Below the pieces are notes generated by a model. That model had not been told where the DNA came from, made no database searches, and was given only the letters and a program-made list of their open reading frames with translations. This document shows positions 7,727 to 14,107 of a stretch of DNA of 60,307 nucleotides, piece after piece. Position numbers and translations under genes: made by a program. Positions within the stretch are counted from its first letter, which is position 1, and every line of letters begins with the position of its first letter. Source of the stretch: a virus; the IMG/VR virus record IMGVR_UViG_3300020373_000003, positions 1-60,307 of that record; one strand, 5' to 3'.

Positions 7727-8735
7727 AAAAGTTGCGTGTTTTACAGACATACATTTTGGCTTAAGAAACAATAGTAGATTACATAATACAGATTGCGAAG
7801 AATTTGTTAAATGGTTTATTAAACAAGCCAAAAAAGCAAAATGTGAAACTTGTATATTTTTAGGTGACTGGCATCATCATAGAGCATCCATTAATGTTAG
7901 CACTTTAAATTATACAATGTCGAATTTAGAGTTTTTATCTAAAGCATTTACAAATGTATTTGTTATAATGGGCAACCATGATCTATTTTACAGAGATAAA
8001 CGTGAAATTAATAGTGTATCATTTGGTGGCTTATATGATAATATACACATCATAGATAGTATTTTTACAGAAGGTGATGTTAGTATTGTTCCGTGGTTAG
8101 TACAAGACGAATGGAAGGAAATGCCTAAGATAAAATCTAAGTATATATTTGGTCATTTTGAATTAGGCGGATTTCAAATGAATCAACTTGTAGCAATGCC
8201 AGAAAATGGAGGATTAGGACAACAACATTTTAAAAATCAAGAATATGTTTTTAGCGGTCACTTTCATCATAGGCAACAACAAAAAAATGTAATATATATA
8301 GGTAACACATTTCCCCATAATTATTCAGATACATGGACTGATGATAGAGGAATGATGACATTAGAATGGGGCAAAGAACCTCAATATACTGCATGGCCAA
8401 ATGCACCATCATTTAAAACAATTAACCTTAGTAAATTAATTGATAAACCTGAAAAATATTTAAAACCAAAAACATATATAAGAGTAACATTAGACGTAGA
8501 CATTTCATATGAAGAAGCAACTCATATTAAACAAGTGTTTACTGATGAATATGATCTACGAGAAATAGTATTATTACCAGAAAGAGAGGACGAACACGAA
8601 ATAGATTGGTCCGACGGCGAGGTTCCAAAATTTGAATCTGTAGATCAAATAGTATTAAATGAACTTTCTACTATTAAATCAACCCATATTAATAACAATA
8701 AATTGGTTGACATCTATAACAATCTGACTGTATAA
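7713..8735 (+). CDS. gp47: gp47-like recombination endonuclease subunit (Mre11-type)
   Basis: All metallophosphoesterase motifs of Mre11/SbcD/gp47 are visible: FTDIHFG at 10-16, GDWHHH near 50, GNHD near 90, and the later GHFEL and SGHFHH histidine motifs around residues 145-190. With gp46 it forms the ATP-regulated nuclease that resects DNA ends for recombination-dependent replication and, in T4, host DNA recycling. The 340-residue length matches the family. It overlaps the second oxygenase gene and lies directly before gp46, the standard T4 order. Confidence 0.93.
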   Translation: MKLFKKVACFTDIHFGLRNNSRLHNTDCEEFVKWFIKQAKKAKCETCIFLGDWHHHRASINVSTLNYTMSNLEFLSKAFTNVFVIMGNHDLFYRDKREINSVSFGGLYDNIHIIDSIFTEGDVSIVPWLVQDEWKEMPKIKSKYIFGHFELGGFQMNQLVAMPENGGLGQQHFKNQEYVFSGHFHHRQQQKNVIYIGNTFPHNYSDTWTDDRGMMTLEWGKEPQYTAWPNAPSFKTINLSKLIDKPEKYLKPKTYIRVTLDVDISYEEATHIKQVFTDEYDLREIVLLPEREDEHEIDWSDGEVPKFESVDQIVLNELSTIKSTHINNNKLVDIYNNLTV

Positions 8736-8736
8736 T
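8707..8736 (+). promoter_or_regulatory. sigma70-like promoter overlapping the gp47 stop
   Basis: TTGACA at 8707-8712 and TATAAT at 8731-8736 are both perfect hexamers, spaced 18 bases. The -10 lies only eight bases before the gp46 ATG at 8745, so a transcript from it would be leaderless or nearly so. It may be real or a chance match in AT-rich coding sequence. Confidence 0.45.
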
Positions 8737-8744
8737 AATAAGTT

Positions 8745-10478
8745 ATGCTTACTATCAAGGAAATTACCATCAAGAATTTCATGAGTGTTGGTAATGTGAC
8801 ACAAGGAGTTCTTTTAAACGACACCGGTTTAACTTTGGTTCTTGGAAACAATTTAGATTTAGGAGGTGACGGATCCCGCAATGGTACAGGAAAAACAACT
8901 CTTGTAAATGCGTTATCTTATGGTTTATTTGGCCTACCACTGACTAATATTAAACGTGATAATTTAATTAATAAAACAAACGGCAAGCATATGCTTGTTA
9001 CAATCGAATTTTCATGTAATCGTACTAATTATAGAATTGAACGAGGACGTAAACCAGGTATACTAAAATTTTATGTAAATGATGCTGAACAAATTGATGC
9101 AACAGATGAAGGACAAGGTGAAAGCAAATTAACCCAAAGACAAATAGATAAGATTTTAGGTATGACACATAATATGTTTAAACATGTTATGGCACTTAAT
9201 ACATACACAGAACCATTTCTTGCTATGCGTCAAAATGATCAGCGTAACCTAATAGAAGAATTGTTAGGTATTACTATGCTATCAGAAAAAGCAACAATAT
9301 TAAAAGAATTAGTTCGAGAAACAAAAGAAAATCACAAAGAAGAAGAATATAGAATAGGTGGTATACAACAAGCAAATGAACAAATAGAAAGCTCAATAAA
9401 AGACTTGCAACGGCGTAGTGATTTATGGGATAAAAAATATAACGAAAGCATAGAAGAATTAAAGACTAAGTTGCTAGAATTAGCCAACGTAGACATAGAA
9501 ACAGAATTACAAGCTCATAAAGACCTTGAAGTATATAGTGAGCTTCAAAGAAAAACGTCGCAACTAGACGCGAATACTGCACAATTAGACACCAAAATTT
9601 CCAAGTTAAACCAGGATCTATCAAGTATAAAAGATGATAATTGTTATGTATGCGGAAAACCATTAGATGATGATTTACATAAAAAATTATTAAAAACAAA
9701 AGAAGATAAATTAAAAACTTATACAGAAGAAATTTCAGAATATAAAAAAGAAAGAGAAGAGTTAGGAGAACTAGGAAAACAACCTATAACTCATTATGAC
9801 AGAATAAGTGATGCGTATAATCATAAAACAACATTAGATACATTATCAAATCAATTAGAAAATAAATTAATAGAAACAAATCAATATGTAGATCAAATTG
9901 AAACATTAAAAAATAAAGGACTACAAGAAATAAATTGGCATAAAATTAACGACTTAAATAGTTTAAAAGAACACCAAGAATTTTTATTAAAGCTTCTGAC
10001 AAACAAGGATTCTTTCATAAGAAAGAAGATTATAGACCAAAACTTAGCATATTTAAATACAAGACTTAAATACTACTTACAAAAACTAGGATTACCACAT
10101 TATGTTAGGTTTCTAAACGATATGAGTGTAGAAATTACAGAACATGGTAGGGATTTAGATTTTGATAACTTGTCAAGAGGAGAGCGAAACAGACTTATAT
10201 TAGGTTTAAGTTTCTCATTTAGAGATATATTTGAATCTATGAACACACCTATAAATTTGTTATTCATTGATGAATTAATTGATTCAGGTATGGATACAAC
10301 CGGCGTCGAGTCTGCTTTGGCTGAGCTTAAAAGAATCACACGAGAAAGAAACAAAAATGTTTTTTTAATATCACATAAGGACGAACTCGTAGGGCGAGTA
10401 AACGACATACTAAACGTAATTAAAGAGGATGGATTTACATCATTTAGTTGTGATAAGGAGATATTAGAACATGTCTAA
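8745..10478 (+). CDS. gp46: gp46-like recombination ATPase subunit (Rad50/SbcC-type)
   Basis: The 577-residue SMC-like ATPase has an N-terminal Walker A (GSRNGTGKTT, residues 43-52), a central coiled coil interrupted by a zinc hook CYVC near residue 300, then the ABC signature NLSRGERNRL and Walker B LLFIDELIDSGMD in the C-terminal lobe. It pairs with gp47 for DNA-end resection and recombination. Length and order fit the family. The coiled coil is short compared with Rad50, as in T4. Its last codons contain the start of the next small gene. Confidence 0.93.
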   Translation: MLTIKEITIKNFMSVGNVTQGVLLNDTGLTLVLGNNLDLGGDGSRNGTGKTTLVNALSYGLFGLPLTNIKRDNLINKTNGKHMLVTIEFSCNRTNYRIERGRKPGILKFYVNDAEQIDATDEGQGESKLTQRQIDKILGMTHNMFKHVMALNTYTEPFLAMRQNDQRNLIEELLGITMLSEKATILKELVRETKENHKEEEYRIGGIQQANEQIESSIKDLQRRSDLWDKKYNESIEELKTKLLELANVDIETELQAHKDLEVYSELQRKTSQLDANTAQLDTKISKLNQDLSSIKDDNCYVCGKPLDDDLHKKLLKTKEDKLKTYTEEISEYKKEREELGELGKQPITHYDRISDAYNHKTTLDTLSNQLENKLIETNQYVDQIETLKNKGLQEINWHKINDLNSLKEHQEFLLKLLTNKDSFIRKKIIDQNLAYLNTRLKYYLQKLGLPHYVRFLNDMSVEITEHGRDLDFDNLSRGERNRLILGLSFSFRDIFESMNTPINLLFIDELIDSGMDTTGVESALAELKRITRERNKNVFLISHKDELVGRVNDILNVIKEDGFTSFSCDKEILEHV

Positions 10479-10671
10479 TACACCATGGGTAGATAAAAAA
10501 TCTATATTAGAAATAACCCAGCAATCTAGAGGAGGAGCAGGATTGGCACCGCTAGATATGGGGTTTTTATATTTTTTTAAGAATGGTGAAACAAGGCATT
10601 GTCTAGATGATTCGGAGGCGCACGATTTTTATGCAAAAAACAAAGACAGACTTAACACAGAAAAAGAATAA
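10471..10671 (+). CDS. small uncharacterised protein downstream of gp46
   Basis: A 66-residue protein beginning inside the gp46 stop region (ATG overlapping the last two codons) with a clear AAGGAG site nine bases upstream. Features are a Gly/Ala-rich GGAGLAPLDMGF segment followed by FLYFFKNGETRHCLDD, which looks like a short beta-hairpin domain. I do not recognise a family. It is placed between gp46 and the dihydroorotate-dehydrogenase-like gene, and it overlaps the start of the latter in another frame. The good ribosome site and tight packing support it as real. Confidence 0.6.
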   Translation: MSNTPWVDKKSILEITQQSRGGAGLAPLDMGFLYFFKNGETRHCLDDSEAHDFYAKNKDRLNTEKE

Positions 10672-11380
10672 ATTTTTTATAGCGACACCATTTGGCAATT
10701 ATATTAAACACGAAAATGCAATTAGAGTAAAAGGCACATATACAATATTACCTAGACCAGGATTAATTAAACAACTAATTAAAACTCTTAGATATGATTT
10801 TAATAAAAAAGGTTGGAAAAACGAATTAGGACTCTGTAATCCAGGGATTAGATACGGACTTAATAAATACAGAAACAACGGCAAAGAAGTTATAAGCATT
10901 GCCGCAATACTACCAATTGATTGGGTAGACTTTGCAAAAAAAATACCTGATCATGTAAACTTAGAATTAAATTTAAGTTGTCCAAATATCGATAAAGTAG
11001 AAATAGATTATAAAGCCCTTACTAAGTTTTATAATGCATTTTGGGATAATAAACGAGAATGGTGTATAGCCAAAATATCGCCCCTATCTACAAAGGACGA
11101 AATCAAACGATTATTAGACATTGGGTTTGGTCAGATCCACTGCTCCAACACCCTCCCTATTACTGGCGGAGGATTGAGCGGAAAGGAATTGATAAGTTAT
11201 ACGATCAAACACATAGATTACATAAAGACACAGTTTCCCTCAGTGAAGATTATCGCAGGAGGAGGAATTAATCATATTGATATTGTAAATTATTATAAAA
11301 GTAAAGGTGCAGATTATTTCAGTTTAGGAACTGTATGTTTTACACCTTGGAAATTACTAAAAATACTTAATGCCAAGTAA
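10631..11380 (+). CDS. dihydroorotate-dehydrogenase-like flavoprotein (shortened PyrD)
   Basis: The C-terminal two thirds match the FMN-binding TIM barrel of dihydroorotate dehydrogenase. In order: LELNLSCPNI with the active-site loop Cys, CIAKISPLSTKDEIKRL (FMN-phosphate-side Lys strand), IHCSNTLP, GGLSGKELISY, KIIAGGGINHIDIV, and the GADYFSLGTVCF phosphate-binding end. DHODH oxidises dihydroorotate to orotate in pyrimidine synthesis. At about 249 residues it is roughly 60-90 residues shorter than cellular enzymes, mainly at the N-terminus. The start is uncertain: ATG 10631 is chosen because GGAG lies about 13 bases upstream; ATG 10607 is possible. It sits between gp46 and a nuclease, overlapping the next gene by 11 bases. 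It may be active or repurposed. Confidence 0.75.
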   Translation: MQKTKTDLTQKKNKFFIATPFGNYIKHENAIRVKGTYTILPRPGLIKQLIKTLRYDFNKKGWKNELGLCNPGIRYGLNKYRNNGKEVISIAAILPIDWVDFAKKIPDHVNLELNLSCPNIDKVEIDYKALTKFYNAFWDNKREWCIAKISPLSTKDEIKRLLDIGFGQIHCSNTLPITGGGLSGKELISYTIKHIDYIKTQFPSVKIIAGGGINHIDIVNYYKSKGADYFSLGTVCFTPWKLLKILNAK

Positions 11381-11885
11381 AAGTAAAACAAAAGGCAGTT
11401 CATTTGAAAGAGAAATAGCAAAAGAACTATCGGATTTATATAATGAGAGCTTTATAAGGACTCCATCGTCGGGTGCTTATGTTGGCGGCTCTAATGTCGT
11501 AAGAAAAGATTTTTTATCCGAGGGTCAAATACAATCCTTCAGAGGAGACATAATACCACCCGACGACTGGAAATATTTTAACGTTGAATGCAAATCATAT
11601 GCTGATTTCCCTTTTCACCAATTTTTATGTCAAGGTGATATTAGGTTATTAGATGAATGGATAGAACAAATACTAGAAGTAGCAGAAGAAAAAGATTTAA
11701 ACTTATTAATACTAAAATTTAACCGCAAAGGCAAATACATAGGCTTCCAAGAACACTTACTTAATTCTTCATTCTACACATATAGACACATAAACTACAA
11801 AGGCTGGATTTTTACAGGCTACAAAGACTTTATGGAACAAAACAATGGCTCAATTAAATACCTCTCAGTTGAAGGGGTACTATAG
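11370..11885 (+). CDS. Hjc-like Holliday-junction resolvase / PD-(D/E)XK nuclease
   Basis: The 171-residue protein has the archaeal-Hjc-type nuclease layout: GSSFEREIAKEL (residues 9-20, with Glu13), an Arg-x-Pro-Ser-Ser-Gly segment at 30-35, Asp60 in RGDI, and the catalytic Glu73-x-Lys75 in NVECKSY. Such enzymes cut four-way DNA junctions to resolve recombination intermediates before packaging, the job done by gp49 in T4. The gene follows the gp47/gp46 recombination pair and overlaps the end of the DHODH-like gene. A general restriction-like nuclease is the alternative. Confidence 0.75.
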   Translation: MPSKSKTKGSSFEREIAKELSDLYNESFIRTPSSGAYVGGSNVVRKDFLSEGQIQSFRGDIIPPDDWKYFNVECKSYADFPFHQFLCQGDIRLLDEWIEQILEVAEEKDLNLLILKFNRKGKYIGFQEHLLNSSFYTYRHINYKGWIFTGYKDFMEQNNGSIKYLSVEGVL

Positions 11886-12257
11886 CCTCAATTGTCGTAA
11901 GACCGGTTGAGAACGAGTACGCTCGTTTAGATCTCCGTTGGCAAAAACTGTAAAAAAAACGAGCAGGCTCTCCTGACAATTTGGAACCTGCAAGGTATAT
12001 AAGGTAGATCTAATTGCTTTATATAAACCTGCGTTGGATAAGCAGAACATAAAAAGGTACCGCCCAACCGCCTTAACCTATATGGTTGTTCTATTAGAAT
12101 GTGCTATGTCCGAAGGAAATAGTTAACTTAGCCGTAAACAGGCTAAGTGTGACTTGACTCTCAGGAAATAGTTAAATAGTAATAATAGAAGTTCGATATG
12201 AATTACGAAGTAATGAAATATCGTGATGAGCTTTAGCTCATCATTAAAGGAAGGTAA
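11886..12257 (+). ncRNA. candidate structured RNA / long 5' leader (gene-free, stem-loop-rich)
   Basis: This 372-base stretch has no supportable long gene and contains many complementary segments. A closing stem pairs 11890-11896 with 11975-11981; inside it, 11912-11917 pairs with 11922-11927 around a UACG tetraloop. A long-range match joins 11904-11909 and 12065-12070. A perfect eight-pair stem is at 12126-12133/12141-12148, flanked by two copies of AGGAAATAGTTAA (12114-12126 and 12163-12175). A nested hairpin lies at 12194-12223 (six outer pairs, five inner pairs, GAA loop) and an eight-pair hairpin at 12224-12243, followed by the ribosome site of the deoxynucleotidase gene. I do not recognise a known RNA family; it could be a stand-alone ncRNA or a regulatory leader. 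Confidence 0.5.
12198..12236 (+). CDS. possible 12-residue leader peptide inside the stem-loop region
   Basis: ATG at 12198 opens a 12-codon frame (MNYEVMKYRDEL) ending with TAG at 12234-12236, within the loop of the final hairpin. It overlaps both terminal stem-loops before the deoxynucleotidase gene, as an attenuator leader would. There is no strong ribosome site, and the codons may simply be a by-product of the stems. Confidence 0.2.
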   Translation: MNYEVMKYRDEL

Positions 12258-12779
12258 ATGAAATTAACTGATGTTGACTATCCTCAAATATACTGCGACA
12301 TGGATGGAGTTTTAGTAGATTTAATTAAAGGGGCAACTAAAATATTAGGTTATGATTTTGCTAAACGTTACGGATACGTTTCAGGAAAACATGAACTATG
12401 GGATCAATTAGCAGAAGATAAAATGTTTTGGGCTGAATTGCCTCCTATGCCTGATAAAAATCAATTATGGAATTTTATATCAACTTTCCAACCTTACATA
12501 TTAACCGCTATTCCTGCTGTTAGGTTAATATGGGATCCTCCAGCAGGAATACAAAAAGCAATGTGGTGTGAAAGAAACTTAGGTATTAGTAAAGATAGAG
12601 TATATGCAGTAAAACGGCCTGACAAAAAACATTTTGCTAAATCTCACGATGGGCGGCCTAATATATTAATTGATGATCATCCGCAAAATATTAATGAATG
12701 GAATAAAGCAGGTGGTAAAGGAATACATCATACTTCAGCAAGTAATAGTATTAAACAATTAGAAACTTTCGGTTTTTAA
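12258..12779 (+). CDS. HAD-family 5'(3')-deoxyribonucleotidase (NT5C-like)
   Basis: The 173-residue protein starts with the HAD motif YCDMDGVLVDL (nucleophile Asp14, acid/base Asp16). It has an extended cap, a TAIPA segment for motif II around residue 95, KRPDKKHFAK for the motif III lysine, and NILIDDHPQNI for the acidic motif IV. These match NT5C-type 5'-deoxyribonucleotidases, which dephosphorylate dNMPs and tune nucleotide pools. The gene follows the stem-loop-rich leader with a strong AAGGAAGG ribosome site. It converges with the gp51-like gene, the two stops overlapping by four bases. Confidence 0.8.
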   Translation: MKLTDVDYPQIYCDMDGVLVDLIKGATKILGYDFAKRYGYVSGKHELWDQLAEDKMFWAELPPMPDKNQLWNFISTFQPYILTAIPAVRLIWDPPAGIQKAMWCERNLGISKDRVYAVKRPDKKHFAKSHDGRPNILIDDHPQNINEWNKAGGKGIHHTSASNSIKQLETFGF

Positions 12780-12973
12780 AGCATTTCGGTTTTCTTCTTT
12801 CCTGATTTAGCATCTAACTTTTCTTTAATAATCTCAAAAAATAATTCTCGTTCTGTTTGAGTTAAATTCCAAGCATCATTATACGAAATAACTTCTGAAT
12901 ATACTACCAATTCAATTATATGTTTCTGAAAGGCCCTTACATCCTCTTTCATGTTCTTAAAAAGCTCCGGCAT
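12776..12973 (-). CDS. small baseplate hub assembly protein (gp51-like)
   Basis: A 65-residue, mostly helical protein with SYNDAWNLTQTERELFFEII at its centre and a basic C-terminus. A small protein of this kind directly follows the gp26-type hub gene in marine T4-like phages, where it is usually labelled the gp51 hub-assembly catalyst. I recognise the context better than the sequence. A perfect GGAGG ribosome site lies four bases upstream of the ATG at 12973. It is read leftward with the gp26-like gene. Confidence 0.5.
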   Translation of the reverse strand: MPELFKNMKEDVRAFQKHIIELVVYSEVISYNDAWNLTQTERELFFEIIKEKLDAKSGKKKTEML

Positions 12974-12999
12974 TTCCTCCGGAGACGTTTGTAAGAGCC

Positions 13000-14061
13000 T
13001 TAGCCGAAAAAAACTGTTGGATCAAAAATAACAGGAATCGAATTTACTTTGGCACAATCTTTACAACTAAAATCAACACTACTTTTAAAACCAGCTTCTG
13101 TTACCTTTAGAACTTCTGATGATATTTTTTCAAATGTGTTTTTACCAACATCATGTAACCATTCAGCAATCAATTGTTTATCCTCAATACTTTCTTGAGG
13201 AGTGTCTATTTTTATAATTGATCGCAATATTAATTCATATGTTATTTCTGTTATCTTCCTTAACGATTTACCTAGCTCAACTTGTTTGTCAGCATCTGTT
13301 GTTTCAGTATCAACTAAAATATTATTAGTAATTGCTTGCTGTTCAAAAGTAGCCAAAGCAGATTGAATTTGACAACGAAGATCATATGGTTTAACATATA
13401 CAGTTAATTCATCTATACTTGCTTTATATTCTCTTTCAAGAAAAGTAATTTGGGTATCTAATAAAAATTCAATGTCTACACTAAATTCTGTTGCAGTAGC
13501 ACAATCAGGACATCCTCCGGTATAAGGGAAGTCTTTACCATATGTTGCTAATCTTATTGCTAACATCAATACACTAAAATCAGGTCCAGGTATTTCGTTA
13601 GGATCTTCAATGCCTGGTACACATGATTTAACTACTTCGATTAAAGATTCACCATTCATTAAAATATCAGGTGATTTAAATAATAATTCATCTTTAGCAG
13701 TCATAGGTCGTACAAGTACTTCATCTAAACTTGATAATAACGGTTTCTTTGTATAAAAATTACCTTTACTTGGTAATACAACATAAACACCCGGAGGTCT
13801 ATGATATTGCATTAATGGATTAGAAGAAGTAGTTTCTAATACTGTATGCCGTATATTATGTTTTTTAGTTTCAACAGGTTGTTCTTCTTTTTTAGCCTGT
13901 TTAGGAATAGTTGAAAAATTATCTAATGCTTGATTTGCTATTTTTATAACAGGGTCTGCTTCTGGATTGTCTTTGTGTTTTTCTATAAATTGTTCTACTT
14001 GTTTTTTTGATTCGTTAATGTCATAAAATTCGTTTAATATAACATTTGCATCTTCTGGCAT
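13000..14061 (-). CDS. gp26: gp26-like baseplate hub subunit with zinc-finger-like Cys pairs
   Basis: The 353-residue protein has a charged N-terminal 100 residues, then the conserved T4 hub domain starting at PPGVYVVLPSKGNFY. It continues through VRPMTAKDELLFKSPDILMNG and VPGIEDPNEIPGPDFSVLMLAIRLATYG. Two Cys pairs, CPDC after that domain and CKDC near the C-terminus, suggest a zinc-bound knuckle, a typical feature of this family. In T4, gp26 is needed for hub assembly. It is longer than T4 gp26 (208). An AAGGAGG site precedes the ATG and a perfect minus-strand TATAAATA late box lies 29 bases upstream. Confidence 0.8.
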   Translation of the reverse strand: MPEDANVILNEFYDINESKKQVEQFIEKHKDNPEADPVIKIANQALDNFSTIPKQAKKEEQPVETKKHNIRHTVLETTSSNPLMQYHRPPGVYVVLPSKGNFYTKKPLLSSLDEVLVRPMTAKDELLFKSPDILMNGESLIEVVKSCVPGIEDPNEIPGPDFSVLMLAIRLATYGKDFPYTGGCPDCATATEFSVDIEFLLDTQITFLEREYKASIDELTVYVKPYDLRCQIQSALATFEQQAITNNILVDTETTDADKQVELGKSLRKITEITYELILRSIIKIDTPQESIEDKQLIAEWLHDVGKNTFEKISSEVLKVTEAGFKSSVDFSCKDCAKVNSIPVIFDPTVFFG

Positions 14062-14071
14062 TTTCCTCCTT

Positions 14072-14079
14072 AATAAATA
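14072..14079 (+). promoter_or_regulatory. late promoter box AATAAATA for the tape measure gene
   Basis: Plus-strand AATAAATA lies 28 bases before the tape-measure ATG at 14108. It is a one-mismatch T4-type late box, placed as in most other late genes here, and overlaps the upstream region of the divergent gp26-like gene. Confidence 0.5.
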
Positions 14080-14089
14080 TATATAACTC

Positions 14090-14097
14090 TATTTATA
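14090..14097 (-). promoter_or_regulatory. late promoter box TATAAATA for the gp26-like operon
   Basis: The minus strand carries a perfect TATAAATA, 29 bases upstream of the gp26-like ATG at 14061. Together with the plus-strand box at 14072-14079 it forms a divergent late promoter pair. Confidence 0.65.
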
Positions 14098-14107
14098 GGT
14101 AAAATTT

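Noticed and set aside
12154-12182. Sigma70 promoter inside the structured gap
   Set aside because: TTGACT at 12154 is followed after 17 bases only by the weak TAGTAA; insufficient for a confident call.
11886-12257. Group I intron, tmRNA or tRNA in the structured gap
   Set aside because: No tRNA cloverleaf, no tmRNA tag or terminal Ala-Leu-Ala-Ala frame, and no recognisable group I core sequences could be found by eye; kept as an unnamed structured RNA.
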